From NCBI RefSeq assembly GCF_003572205.1, contig NZ_QXNY01000005.1, positions 186,001-250,000 on the forward strand: 64,000 nt of DNA, read 5' to 3'. Numbering within the stretch: the stretch's first letter is position 1; every line of letters begins with the position of its first letter. The notes beneath the pieces are model-generated. The model saw nothing but the letters and a program-made list of their open reading frames with translations, was not told the origin of the DNA and did not search any database. Shown here in pieces: positions 25,646-34,549 of the stretch. The translations under genes were made by a program, and so were the position numbers. This DNA is from Algihabitans albus (GTDB lineage: Bacteria; Pseudomonadota; Alphaproteobacteria; Kiloniellales; DSM-21159).

Positions 25646-27783
25646 GGCCGTGATCGCTCCAGCCGGTCCCGAACCCAGCGGCCGTCCTCGTGGCGCCAGA
25701 CGCGCGGGTCGCGGAAGGTATCGGCCATGCGGTCGAAGGTTTCTTCCGTCATGCCGACGTAGTCGAGCCAGCGCAGGAGATCCCGTGGTTTGACGGGGTC
25801 GTAGCGGTTGACCAGCTCGATGGCGTCTTCGCGGTTCATGAGACTCGCCCGGATGTCCTTGCAGGTATGATCGGTTCCGCGACCGTAGCCGAACTTGATG
25901 TACTTCAGATAGTCGTGGACTCCGTTCTCGTGCATGTCGTCCAGGTTCGACATCGTGCGGTAGGTACGGTCGAAGGGCTCCTCGCTGATCTCGAAGCCGT
26001 AGCGCTCGGTCACCAGCTTGATGTGCGCGTTGGCTTCCCAGTGGACGTAGTTGCCCAGGAACAGTCCACGCAGGTCGAGCTCCAGCAGCCGCGTGTCGCT
26101 GGGGTATTTCCAGGTATCGAGCTGCTGCGCGGTCAGACCCTCGCGTCCGAGGAAGTAACTCCACTCGTAGCCGCGCGCGAAGTGCTCCAACCGGTCTCGA
26201 TAAGTGACTTCGGGAAAATCGTCCATCGAGAACTGGCCGCAGAGATCGAGGTAGCCGTGCTCGCCGTAGAAGACCAGCGGGATGCCGCGCTCCGCCGCCA
26301 CCCGCATCGGAACGGTCATGATGCCCACGTGGGCGTGCCAGTTCATGTCGCCCATGACCTGGAAGGCGAGGCGGTTCAGGCGCTTCAGGGTTTCGACCGA
26401 AGGGCGGACCACGATATGGTCGGCGTCGAAGGCCTCGCGCATGCGGACCATGTTGCGCCAGCCGACCTCGGTCCAGTTGTTGCCGTCGTAAGTCACCAGC
26501 AGTGGGTTGAGACCCAGCACCTCCTTGACGACATGAACCTGGAAGTAGCTGTCCTTGCCGCCCGACACGGCGACGACGCAGTCGTGGCGCGAGCCGTCGC
26601 GGCAGCGGTAGCGCTCGACCAGATCGTGTAGAAGCTCCGTGCGCCGGGCCCACTCATCCGGGGGAATAGCGGCCTTGACCTCCGCCATCTGACAACCGGT
26701 GCACTTGCCGGCCGCATCGAACTCCATCGGCGCCGCCGAGATCGAGGGATAGGTGCAATGGCTGCACCAGCGGATGGGCTGGCGCTTGATCGCGGCCGCG
26801 GGCTGCGCTGCCGGGTAGTCCGCCTCCTCCGCCTGGCGCAGGCGTTCGGCCAGGCGGGCATCTTCCCGGGCGCGGTCGTAGGAGGGTTCGCGCGGCAGGT
26901 ACTTGGAGCCGAGCCGCAGCGGCCGCAGCGGCACACCGGCGGCAAGGGCGGTGCGCTTGGCCTGCGGGTAGCTGAGTTCGAAGAAGTGGAAGATGTTGGC
27001 CGCCCCGGCGGCGGCGGCGGCGGCGTCCAGGATCGCTGGCGCGAAGTGCTCGTAGCGGCCGACCCCGCCGCAGGCGACAAGGGGAATCTCGACGGCGTCG
27101 GTCACGTGACGGATAAGCTCGAGATCGTAGCCTTGACCCGCGCCGTCGCGGTCGATGGAGTTGAGCAGAATCTCGCCGGCCCCGCGCCGTTCCAGGTCGC
27201 GGGCCCAGTCCGCGGGGTCGAGGCCGGTAGCGCGCCGTCCGCCATCGACCCGCACCTCCCAGCCGGCGTCTGTCTTCTCGGCGTCGATCGAGGCCACGAT
27301 GCACTGGCTGCCGAAGCGCCGTGCGGCCTGCTCGATCAACTCGGGAGTCTCGAAGGCCGCCGTGTTGAGCGCGACCTTGTCGGCGCCGACCGCCAGGCGG
27401 GCCTCGATGTCCCAAAGCGTCCGGACCCGACCGCCGAAGGTCAGCGGCATGAAACAGACCTCGGCGATCGCGCGCAGCACGTCCAGGACATCGTCGCCGT
27501 CATAGCTCTGCTGCAGGTCGTCGCGGCGCAGGTCGTGGCCCTCGCTGCCCCGCGAGATATCCAGGACGATCAACTCATCCACGTTCCAGTGGGAGAAGCG
27601 CTCGACGCTGGACAGGGGATTGCCGATCACCTGGTGCACTTTGAAGAGCTGGCTGCGCACGATCACACCGTGCTTGAGCAGCAGCACCGGCACCAGCCGG
27701 GGATGCGGACCGCCGGGCGGTCCGCCGGGTGCCGGGTGGGCGCGTTGGCCGGCCAGCGCCGTGGGTGTCAACGGTTCGGTCAT
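25642..27783 (-). CDS. HisF-WbpG fusion: ammonia-channel cyclase homologue joined to an N-acetyl-sugar amidotransferase
   Basis: A 713-residue two-domain protein. Residues about 30-285 form a HisF-like barrel ([54 protein letters not shown]). The HisF catalytic Asp11 position is Leu35, while Asp167 matches Asp130. After a linker, residues 338-713 form a WbpG/PseA-type domain: CSHC and CTGC zinc pairs, SGGKDS loop (407-412), and WHAHVG and KFGYGRGTD regions. In Pseudomonas O-antigen synthesis HisH2, HisF2 and WbpG are separate and turn a sugar N-acetyl group into an acetamidino group. ATGA overlaps join it to hisH before it and a methyltransferase after it. Confidence 0.9.
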   Translation of the reverse strand: MTEPLTPTALAGQRAHPAPGGPPGGPHPRLVPVLLLKHGVIVRSQLFKVHQVIGNPLSSVERFSHWNVDELIVLDISRGSEGHDLRRDDLQQSYDGDDVLDVLRAIAEVCFMPLTFGGRVRTLWDIEARLAVGADKVALNTAAFETPELIEQAARRFGSQCIVASIDAEKTDAGWEVRVDGGRRATGLDPADWARDLERRGAGEILLNSIDRDGAGQGYDLELIRHVTDAVEIPLVACGGVGRYEHFAPAILDAAAAAAGAANIFHFFELSYPQAKRTALAAGVPLRPLRLGSKYLPREPSYDRAREDARLAERLRQAEEADYPAAQPAAAIKRQPIRWCSHCTYPSISAAPMEFDAAGKCTGCQMAEVKAAIPPDEWARRTELLHDLVERYRCRDGSRHDCVVAVSGGKDSYFQVHVVKEVLGLNPLLVTYDGNNWTEVGWRNMVRMREAFDADHIVVRPSVETLKRLNRLAFQVMGDMNWHAHVGIMTVPMRVAAERGIPLVFYGEHGYLDLCGQFSMDDFPEVTYRDRLEHFARGYEWSYFLGREGLTAQQLDTWKYPSDTRLLELDLRGLFLGNYVHWEANAHIKLVTERYGFEISEEPFDRTYRTMSNLDDMHENGVHDYLKYIKFGYGRGTDHTCKDIRASLMNREDAIELVNRYDPVKPRDLLRWLDYVGMTEETFDRMADTFRDPRVWRHEDGRWVRDRLERSRP

Positions 27784-28403
27784 TGCAGGGCCTCGCCGAT
27801 CCGGCGAAAGGCATCGAGGACCGCAAGTCCGGCGTCCTGGCTCTTCTCCGGATGAAACTGGGCGCCGAAGATGCGCCCGCGTTCGATCGCCACCGTCGCC
27901 CGGTCGTCGCCGAAGGTCAGCGTCCCAGCGGCGTCTTCCTCGACTGCGCAGTCGATCACATAGGAATGCACGAAGTAAAAGCAGGCGTCGGCTGGGGTAT
28001 CCGCAAAAAGTTGTGCGCCAGTACGAACTTGCAGGTTGCACCAACCGATATTGGGAACGCGCTGTCCGGCCTGCGGGCGCAGGCGCCGCACGCGGCCGGG
28101 GATCAGGCCGAGGCCCTCGTGCATCCCGAATTCCTCGCTTTCACCGGCCAGAAGCTGCATCCCGAGGCAGATCCCGAGGACCGGCTTTCCGCCTTCTGCA
28201 TGGGCGCGAATCGGTTCGACCAGACCATGCTTCCGCAGAGCCGCCATCCCGTCGCCGAAGGCACCGACACCCGGCAGCAGGAGCGATCCGGCGGCCGCCA
28301 CCTCGGTTGGATCGCGGGTCGGCTTGGCCTCGGCGCCGATCCGCCGCAAGGCGGTCAGCACGGAGCCGATATTGGAGAGACCGCTGTCGATCACGGCGAT
28401 CAT
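27780..28403 (-). CDS. hisH: HisH-type glutamine amidotransferase for sugar amidination
   Basis: A class I glutaminase of 207 residues that releases ammonia from glutamine. The catalytic triad is visible: Cys79 in GICLGMQLL, and His184 and Glu186 in FHPEKS. The N-terminal DSGLSNIGSVLTALRRIGAE is typical of HisH. It is not in a histidine operon: its stop overlaps the start of the HisF-WbpG fusion (ATGA). It very probably feeds ammonia through the HisF barrel to the WbpG active site rather than making imidazole glycerol phosphate. Confidence 0.9.
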   Translation of the reverse strand: MIAVIDSGLSNIGSVLTALRRIGAEAKPTRDPTEVAAAGSLLLPGVGAFGDGMAALRKHGLVEPIRAHAEGGKPVLGICLGMQLLAGESEEFGMHEGLGLIPGRVRRLRPQAGQRVPNIGWCNLQVRTGAQLFADTPADACFYFVHSYVIDCAVEEDAAGTLTFGDDRATVAIERGRIFGAQFHPEKSQDAGLAVLDAFRRIGEALQ

Positions 28404-29818
28404 GGCGCCACGCGCTCCGGCCGGCGACGTTCGATCTCGGCGCGGGTTAACTCCACCAGGCCCTTGGCTTCGAAGCGTTGTAGATAGAGCAGCAGCCGAT
28501 CGAAGCAGAGCCGATGGCGCTCGGCGATCTCCAGCAGCGTGTGATCGCCATCGAGGTAGCGAAAGAGACAGTCCAGCAGATGACCCCAGGTCTCCGCGTC
28601 GGCCTCCAGATCCTTCACCACGGTGGGGTCGGGCCGCTCCATGTAGAGTCCGTAGTCCGGATTGGAGAGACAGATCAGGCCGTCGAAGCGGCGCCGGGCG
28701 ATCTTGTTGTTCTCGAGTACCGAGACGACGCGCTGTAGGACCGCCAGCATCTCTTCCAGTTGGACCGGGTCCATCAGGTCCGGGGTGTCGAGGCTGGAGT
28801 GGTACTCCCGGTAAGGCGCGAACTGATCTTCGCAGCGCGTGACCTCGACGAAGGGGACTTCGTAGCCGGGTGCCTCCCAGACCGTCTCGTCGTTGCCGGC
28901 GCCGCAGCGCCAGGGCACCAATTCATGCGCCTGGCTGTGATGCCGCAGCACGTTGGCGAAGGCCGCGTCCAGCATGTGGCCGCCGGCGAAGGTGCTGGTC
29001 GCCTTGATGGCGCCGCCGGTGCCGGGCATCTCCTCGAAGATGCCGCAGACCATGCGGTCGACCTCCGCGCGCGGCAGGTTTTTCAGGTAGAAGACACTGC
29101 CCAGATGCTCCGGCGCGATCACCAGGCGGTAGCTGTAGAAGGTGTCTTGCGTGGCCAGCCACTGCATCAGGCGGATCAGCACCGCCGTGCCGGCGAAACC
29201 GTCGTTGGCCATGTGCGGGTGGCAGTTGTTGGAGTTGAAAACGATGGTCTTGGGCGAGCGGCCGGTCTTCTGCGCCACGCCGATCAGCATCTCGCCGGGC
29301 GCGTCTTCGGTCTCCAACTCGACCCGGTAGCGGCCCGGCCCCAGCGTCGCGAGCAGCCTGTGCGGCATCACCAGCCGCCAGTCGGCGTCCCAGGGCCGAT
29401 ACTGCCACATGCAGTGGAACATGTAGGCGTCGGGCAGGGCCGGGTTGCTGACCAGCTTCGGTTGCAGCGCTTCCCAAGACAGCTCGCCGGAGAAGGAGCG
29501 AGAGTAGTAGGCTACGCCCAGGCTGTTGTCCGTGCCGTCGAAGACCTCCCGGCCGTCGCGGTAGAGCTTGGCCCGCTTCACCCGCCAGTTCTGCGGCACG
29601 ACCCAGCCGTTGAAGCTCTCGCCGGAGGGTACTCGGATCAGTTCGAGCGGCAGTTCCCCGGTAAGTTCGGCGGCTATGCGGGCGAAAAGCGTTTCGTTGC
29701 CGTCGGCGACCACCGCCGTGCGCGGTTGGCAGAGATCGCGGGTGAGCGCGATCATGCCCGCGCCCGAGAGGTCGAGCGTGGCAGAGGGCGGGTCGAGAAC
29801 TGCGGTGGCGGTCGGCAT
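28400..29818 (-). CDS. DUF4910-type aminopeptidase-like protein with C-terminal winged helix
   Basis: About 472 residues. An M28-like zinc-peptidase fold is indicated by NSNNCHPHMANDGFAGTAVL (metal-binding His and Asp), FEEMPGTGG and EYHSSLDT, as in the DUF4910/DUF2172 family often found in surface-sugar loci. The last about 60 residues (LFRYLDGDHTLLEIAERHRLCFDRLLLYLQRF) look like the winged-helix part of that family. Substrate and reaction are unknown. The start is uncertain: ATG at 29818 or TTG at 29851, neither with a good ribosome site. The stop overlaps the hisH start. Confidence 0.7.
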   Translation of the reverse strand: MPTATAVLDPPSATLDLSGAGMIALTRDLCQPRTAVVADGNETLFARIAAELTGELPLELIRVPSGESFNGWVVPQNWRVKRAKLYRDGREVFDGTDNSLGVAYYSRSFSGELSWEALQPKLVSNPALPDAYMFHCMWQYRPWDADWRLVMPHRLLATLGPGRYRVELETEDAPGEMLIGVAQKTGRSPKTIVFNSNNCHPHMANDGFAGTAVLIRLMQWLATQDTFYSYRLVIAPEHLGSVFYLKNLPRAEVDRMVCGIFEEMPGTGGAIKATSTFAGGHMLDAAFANVLRHHSQAHELVPWRCGAGNDETVWEAPGYEVPFVEVTRCEDQFAPYREYHSSLDTPDLMDPVQLEEMLAVLQRVVSVLENNKIARRRFDGLICLSNPDYGLYMERPDPTVVKDLEADAETWGHLLDCLFRYLDGDHTLLEIAERHRLCFDRLLLYLQRFEAKGLVELTRAEIERRRPERVAP

Positions 29819-29893
29819 GGCGGCTAGCGTCGCATAGAAAGCGTTAACCAAGACCTTAAAGACCTGACCCGACCCGACTGCCTTTTCGCGGCT

Positions 29894-30730
29894 TCAGGCC
29901 TCGGCGTAGTCGGGCAGAGATCCGGCCGCCGCGCCGGCGACCGCCAGGAGCAAACCCGTTTCCAGTTGCGCGCTGGGTAGCTCGGGCGTCGTTGCCCGCT
30001 CGGGCAGGAAGAAGCCCGCGTCGAAACCGGGTATCGGCCGCAGCAGCCAGCTGCGGCCGCTCTCCCGCAAGTCGCGGCGAACCGCTTCGATAGCCAGCAA
30101 GCGAACGGTATGACCGTTGACGGTGAGGCGCTTCGCGTCCTCGCCGAGCGAAACCCGAAGCGCCAGGACCACGGGGCCCGAGGCCGCGTGCGCGGCCGAC
30201 AGCCAGTCGAGATCGCAGCCATGCCCATAGCGGATCGCCTGGTTCTGGTTGAGCACCAGGACGCTCGAGGCCGCGGACGGCGCCGGAAGCGTCTCCGCAT
30301 AGTCGAAGGTCAGTTGGTCGGACCCGTGCAGTACCTCGAAGCGGCGGCCTTCGCAGGCGGGACCGATGGCCGTATAGCTCGATAGTTCGGTTTCGCCGGC
30401 CGACTTGAGGTACTCGAACAGCGCGCCGCTGCCCGCGCCGACCTCAATGACGGATAGCGCTGCTGGGTCGTCTGCCTCGCTCGGGGTCGCCGCCCGGATC
30501 GCTTCCGTAAGCTCGCGCAGCGCCAGGCGATCCATCCATTGACCGATGCGTAGGCGGTCCACCAGTGCGCGGCTGCCGGTCTCGCGCAGACTGCGCAGGG
30601 CCATGATCAGGCTGGCGTCTTGCGCCACGTCCAGGTGGAAGTCCTTCAGAGGCATGAAGTTCAGCGCCACGGTGCTGTTGCGCGCAAAGACCAGGCGCCC
30701 GACGGCGCGGCGGAGATCGCTCTGCGTCAC
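29894..30730 (-). CDS. Putative SAM-binding protein of the sugar operon
   Basis: 278 residues, start GTG overlapping the preceding stop (GTGA). The only strong family signature is a SAM-binding motif, VIEVGAGSG at residues 94-102, with GALFEYLK after it. Later methyltransferase motifs are weak: NQNQAIRYGHGCDLDWLSAA occupies the place of motif IV. It may be a diverged methyltransferase or a SAM-fold protein acting as partner of its neighbour at 30727-31737. Confidence 0.6.
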   Translation of the reverse strand: MTQSDLRRAVGRLVFARNSTVALNFMPLKDFHLDVAQDASLIMALRSLRETGSRALVDRLRIGQWMDRLALRELTEAIRAATPSEADDPAALSVIEVGAGSGALFEYLKSAGETELSSYTAIGPACEGRRFEVLHGSDQLTFDYAETLPAPSAASSVLVLNQNQAIRYGHGCDLDWLSAAHAASGPVVLALRVSLGEDAKRLTVNGHTVRLLAIEAVRRDLRESGRSWLLRPIPGFDAGFFLPERATTPELPSAQLETGLLLAVAGAAAGSLPDYAEA

Positions 30731-31737
30731 AGGCTCAACCTCGCCAGATCGGGAAAGAGATCGAGGCGGTCGGTGATCACCAGATGGTAGCAGCCCAGGC
30801 TGTCCATCGCCTCCTGACTGAGGCCGGCGAAGTGACGCTGCTGGCTCGACTGGGCCTCCGGAATGAAGTCCGCGACCAAAAGTTCGCGCCCTTGGGCGGC
30901 GCCGCGCAGCCGGACCAGGTCTTCCCGGCCGAAGACGTAGATGGGGGCGGCGTGATGGCTGGTTAGCCAGATGCCTTGCTCCGACGCGCAGGCCCAGCAG
31001 GCCAGCACGGTCGCCACGTCGGAGAATCCGATCATGCGTTCGGTGCCGCCGACCGGGTCGCGCAGATTGTGGATCACGCCGACCGACAGCGAGAGGTCGA
31101 ACCGCTGATCGCCGGCATCGAAGTCGGAGCCTTCGCCGAGCAATAGGCGGAAGTGGCGCGGGTCGAGATCTCCGTGCAGAAAGCGCGCCGCGGCCAACAC
31201 CAGGGCGGAGATGTCCAGGCCGCAGTAGTCGAGTAGCTCCGGCGCTTTCAGCCTGCCGTCGCTGGTGGCCCGCAGCATGATGTCCAGCAGGTCGAAATGC
31301 TCCGCGACCGTGCAGCCCAGGTCGAACAGCCTGACACGCCTGCCGGGCCGCTCTCCGGCGAGCGCCACCAGCAGGCGGTGCAGCAGCAGGTCGAGTTGCG
31401 GCGAGCGCGAGGCCAACAGGGGAAAGCTACCATCCTCGAAGCTCGCCTTGCTGACGCCCTTACTGCGCAGATGCTCGGCCAGCGCTGGATCGCGATACTT
31501 CAGCAGCTTGTCGAGGTAGCCGCCGCAATTGAGAATATCGGAATCGTCGGGCAGGTCATAACGGTGCCAGGGCGTTCCGTCGGCGGTGGCGAAAAGGTAC
31601 TGTTGTGCATTGTCGAGCGCTAAGAGGGCGTTGCCCCTGCCGACCTCCGCCAAGGCACCCTCGGCCGCAGGCGGCACGGGATCGAACTCGCCGAAGGTAA
31701 CTGCGGCGCTGACGGTTACCCGCGGAGCCGATATCAT
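30727..31737 (-). CDS. Putative methyltransferase-like protein
   Basis: 336 residues starting at the ATG at 31737, which overlaps the previous stop (ATGA). The N-terminal part (LLALDNAQQYLFATADGTPWHRYDLP) is not recognised. A Rossmann motif follows with RLFDLGCTVAEHFDLLDIML, then CGLDISALVLAAARFLHGDL and FDLSLSVGVIHNLRDP, the usual order of SAM-methyltransferase motifs I, II and IV. The motif I glycines are reduced (DLGCTVAEH), so catalysis is uncertain. Confidence 0.6.
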   Translation of the reverse strand: MISAPRVTVSAAVTFGEFDPVPPAAEGALAEVGRGNALLALDNAQQYLFATADGTPWHRYDLPDDSDILNCGGYLDKLLKYRDPALAEHLRSKGVSKASFEDGSFPLLASRSPQLDLLLHRLLVALAGERPGRRVRLFDLGCTVAEHFDLLDIMLRATSDGRLKAPELLDYCGLDISALVLAAARFLHGDLDPRHFRLLLGEGSDFDAGDQRFDLSLSVGVIHNLRDPVGGTERMIGFSDVATVLACWACASEQGIWLTSHHAAPIYVFGREDLVRLRGAAQGRELLVADFIPEAQSSQQRHFAGLSQEAMDSLGCYHLVITDRLDLFPDLARLSL

Positions 31738-32507
31738 GACGCGGCTCCAGAGGCCTTGCGTGCGACCAGATGGTACCAAGGCTGAACGAAAGCTCCGCGA
31801 AAGCAGAGCCGTTGGCCGGTCGCTGTGCGCTGCGTGTAGGAGACGACTTCGCCATCCGTTCCGGGGAAGGGCAGGTCAATCGGCAACTCGAAGGGACGGA
31901 ACTTGGCCTCGGTGAAACCTACGTCACTCAGCATACGCTCAACCAAGGCTGTCGAGCGGATATGGTAGGTAACACCCTCGGGATGGCCGAGACTCCGTTC
32001 CATCATCTGGATCTGCTGATGTTGAAAGGGAGTAAACCAGTCGAAGGCGACCAGCAGGCCGTCTGTCCGCAGGAGCCGGCAGACCGCTGACAGCAGACGG
32101 GCGAACTCACGGTCATTGAAGTAGAAGGCCATGGCGTTGAGCGTCACGGCGTCATAGCGCGCCGACCCTTGGAGGCTCAGGGCGTCGGCAACCTCGATCT
32201 CAACGTCCTGCAGGGTCGGATCGGCGCGGCAGGTCTCGACCGAGGACGTCGAGAGGTCGCAGCCGGACAGCTTCGCTTCGGGTAGCTCGCGTCGCAGCAG
32301 CGCCAGCAGGTTGCCGGTCGAGCATCCGATATCGAGAATCGCCGGAGCGGTCTGGTGCGACCGCAGGCCAGCTCGGATCAGCTCGACAATCAACTTGTCG
32401 CTCTCGCGCGGCTCCTGCCGATAGCGTTCCTGGTAGCGGTCGTACTCGGAAAAGTAGGCCGTATTGTCTGTGTAGGTCTGGTAGGTGCGCTTGCCGGTTC
32501 CGCTCAT
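31734..32507 (-). CDS. SAM-dependent methyltransferase (class I)
   Basis: 257 residues with motif I ILDIGCSTG (57-65), motif II SGCDLSTSSVE and motif IV YDAVTLNAMAFYFND, a standard class I methyltransferase. FDWFTPFQHQQIQMMERS and the C-terminal LCFRGAFVQPWYHLVARK are typical of small-molecule methylases. Its start overlaps the AAC(3)-like gene stop and its stop overlaps the next gene, so it is translationally coupled on both sides. Confidence 0.82.
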   Translation of the reverse strand: MSGTGKRTYQTYTDNTAYFSEYDRYQERYRQEPRESDKLIVELIRAGLRSHQTAPAILDIGCSTGNLLALLRRELPEAKLSGCDLSTSSVETCRADPTLQDVEIEVADALSLQGSARYDAVTLNAMAFYFNDREFARLLSAVCRLLRTDGLLVAFDWFTPFQHQQIQMMERSLGHPEGVTYHIRSTALVERMLSDVGFTEAKFRPFELPIDLPFPGTDGEVVSYTQRTATGQRLCFRGAFVQPWYHLVARKASGAAS

Positions 32508-33325
32508 TCTGCGCTCGCTTTTACATCAAAGGGAATCTCGCCGCGGCGAAAGGCGGGCGGCCGGATCAGCATCATGTAGCGGTCCTCCGCGAAGCGCTGC
32601 AGCGCATGGGCGACCATCGACTCGCAGTCGGTGATCAGCAATTGGCCGCGACCGACGGGGTGGATCTGCGCCAGGCCGGCCTCGACGAGGCAGCGTTTGA
32701 AAAAAGACTGATCGTTCTCGACTTCGAAGTCGAGGTAGCGAACCGGCATGGTCCAGGTGCCCGGCTGCGGTACGCCGTCGTCCAGTACCGGGTGGTCGTA
32801 GACCTTGGTGTACTGGTAGGGCACGCCGTAGAGGTTCTCGAGATAGTGGCAGAAGGTCATGCCGTCCGGGGCGATGGCATAGCCGAGCGTCATGATCTTC
32901 GCATTGGCGCGATGCAGGCGCCCCCAGGCGGAATCGTAGCCGAAGCCCTCGAAGTGGGGTCCGTCGCAAAGCGCGTTCGCTTGTGGGCCGAGCGCGGTGA
33001 TCGAGAGGACGGGATGGCGTGAACGGACCGCACCGGGCAACTGGCGCACGTGGTCCGACAATGCGCCGGAGAGGGACGGTGAGTGCTGCCGGTCGAAGGC
33101 CATGCCGTGGCGCGCGTAGTCCTCGAAGGCCGTCAGCACCACGAGCGTGCCCTCTTCGCCCAGAGCCCGGCGGAAACCCTCGACGTAGAAGTCGAGGATG
33201 CCGCCCTTGTTGCGCGGTGCGTCGACCGACCCCAGCCGACGCAGGTTGCTTTGCACCATCAGGGTATCGCCTTTGCCGACACCAGCGGTCTTGAGGGTGG
33301 CGACGAAGTCGTCTTGAGTCAGCAT
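32504..33325 (-). CDS. AAC(3)-family N-acetyltransferase, probably for an amino sugar
   Basis: 273 residues of the aminoglycoside 3-N-acetyltransferase fold: GDTLMVQSNLRRLGSVDAPR, GTLVVLTAFEDYARHG, RSRHPVLSITALGPQA and MTFCHYLENLYGVPYQYTKVY match the family landmarks. Several members sit in surface-sugar loci and acylate amino sugars. The position between methyltransferases in a nonulosonate-type operon points to that role. Antibiotic resistance is unlikely here. The donor is presumably acetyl-CoA. Confidence 0.8.
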   Translation of the reverse strand: MLTQDDFVATLKTAGVGKGDTLMVQSNLRRLGSVDAPRNKGGILDFYVEGFRRALGEEGTLVVLTAFEDYARHGMAFDRQHSPSLSGALSDHVRQLPGAVRSRHPVLSITALGPQANALCDGPHFEGFGYDSAWGRLHRANAKIMTLGYAIAPDGMTFCHYLENLYGVPYQYTKVYDHPVLDDGVPQPGTWTMPVRYLDFEVENDQSFFKRCLVEAGLAQIHPVGRGQLLITDCESMVAHALQRFAEDRYMMLIRPPAFRRGEIPFDVKASAE

Positions 33326-33329
33326 CCGC

Positions 33330-34166
33330 TCAAGCTCCGGTTCCGGCCGTCAGCAGAGCGCGCAAGGTGAACTTGCCGCTGGGTTCGCGCAGGCGCTCCA
33401 GAGCCGTGAGCGAGAAGCCCGCCCGTTCGGCCAGCAGGACCAGCGATGCCGGGCTGAAGACATGGTGGTGTTCGATGAAGAATTCCTCGCGCCCTGGTCC
33501 CTCCGCGGCGGCGGCCACGTCGGGCAGTTCCAGGTAGCAGACTCCCGTCTCGGTCAGCAGCTCGGCGGCATGACTCAGCAGCGGCAGCGGTGCTTCCACA
33601 TGCTCCAGGACTTTGTTGAAGGAGACCAGGTCGACGGGGCCGCCCAGCTCCTCCGCCGTTAGTAGCGTAAGGTCCTTGGCAAAGGCTTCGATCCCGACGG
33701 CGTCGCACAGGTGGGCGACCGTCCGGCTGTCGGTCTCGACGGCGAAAACGCGCCAGCCCCTCGCTTTCATGGCTGCGGGAAAGACCCCGAGGCCGGCACC
33801 GACATCGAGCAGACGGCGGCCGGCGGACCTGCCGATCTGCCCTTCGATCCAGCGAACCCGGCCGCCGTTGTCGGAGCGCTCGGGCGGCAAGGCCAGGATC
33901 TGCCGGAGCTTGTCGGCCATCCCGGCCGGCCCGCCGTAGGTGGCGTCGACGTAGCTGCCGTCGTAGAGCCGGGAGAGATCGAGGGCGTGCGCGCCGAACC
34001 AGTGGCCGCAGAGCGCACAGCTTCGATAAGCTCGGCGGTAGCACGCAGCCTCCAGGTCGAAGACCGTTTCTCCCTGCGGCGGCGCCTCGTAGGCGAAGGC
34101 GGGTACGAGATGCCGGCCGTCGCAGGGGCAGTTCAGAGTCGGAGCGAGAGCCGAGGCCAGTGTCAT
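33330..34166 (-). CDS. SAM-dependent methyltransferase with cysteine-rich N-terminus
   Basis: 278 residues. A zinc-ribbon-like start (CPC at 13-15, CALC at 50-53) precedes a class I methyltransferase domain with motif I LLDVGAGLG (119-127), VFAVETDSRTVAHL and DLVSFNKVLEHVEAPL. The EEFFIEHHHVFSPASL segment is characteristic of the sugar C-methyltransferase-like group also seen at 24611-25645. Its start overlaps the stop of the small hypothetical gene before it. Confidence 0.82.
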   Translation of the reverse strand: MTLASALAPTLNCPCDGRHLVPAFAYEAPPQGETVFDLEAACYRRAYRSCALCGHWFGAHALDLSRLYDGSYVDATYGGPAGMADKLRQILALPPERSDNGGRVRWIEGQIGRSAGRRLLDVGAGLGVFPAAMKARGWRVFAVETDSRTVAHLCDAVGIEAFAKDLTLLTAEELGGPVDLVSFNKVLEHVEAPLPLLSHAAELLTETGVCYLELPDVAAAAEGPGREEFFIEHHHVFSPASLVLLAERAGFSLTALERLREPSGKFTLRALLTAGTGA

Positions 34167-34549
34167 CGGGCCGCCTCCAGCGTGGCCCGGAGGCCGTCGA
34201 GCGCTTCGTCCGAGTCCAGCCAGCTAACCCTTTCCAGGCTTTCCTGCTCGCAGTAGGCCTCGAAACTCTCCTCCCGGCCCTGCTCGACCAGCAACAGAAA
34301 GTAGCGTCCGGTCAGTCGGTTGCGGATCAGCACCCCGCGCAGACCGAACTGCGGCAGCCGGCCGTTCAGCGAGGGGGTCGCGTAGAAGCCCCAGTCCTTG
34401 CGCGCCACGTCGTACTCGCCGCCGCCCGGCGTGGTGAAGGTCACCTGCTCGTCGGACTCCAGCGCCAGTTCGCCGCAGTCCTTCATCTCGAAGAGGGCGG
34501 CGTTCCCGACCGTGAAGCGGCGGGGCGGGTCCTTCGGTGCGAACTTCAT
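34163..34549 (-). CDS. Small hypothetical protein coupled to the WbpG homologue
   Basis: 128 residues, start ATG overlapping the amidotransferase stop (ATGA) and stop overlapping the next methyltransferase start. No family is recognised with certainty. It is soluble, without signal peptide or membrane helix, and beta-rich in appearance (ELALESDEQVTFTTPGGGEYDVARKDWGF). The strict coupling suggests a partner or accessory of the WbpG-type enzyme. The frame is open upstream inside that gene, but no longer product is needed. Confidence 0.65.
   Translation of the reverse strand: MKFAPKDPPRRFTVGNAALFEMKDCGELALESDEQVTFTTPGGGEYDVARKDWGFYATPSLNGRLPQFGLRGVLIRNRLTGRYFLLLVEQGREESFEAYCEQESLERVSWLDSDEALDGLRATLEAAR

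Noticed and set aside
27780-28403. Histidine-biosynthesis HisH/HisF
   Set aside because: No other his gene is near, the HisF-like domain has lost the Asp11 equivalent and is fused to a WbpG domain, so a sugar-amidination role fits better.
32504-33325. Aminoglycoside resistance gene
   Set aside because: The fold is AAC(3)-like, but it is locked by start/stop overlaps inside a sugar-biosynthesis operon, where such enzymes acylate amino sugars. There is no mobile element or resistance context.
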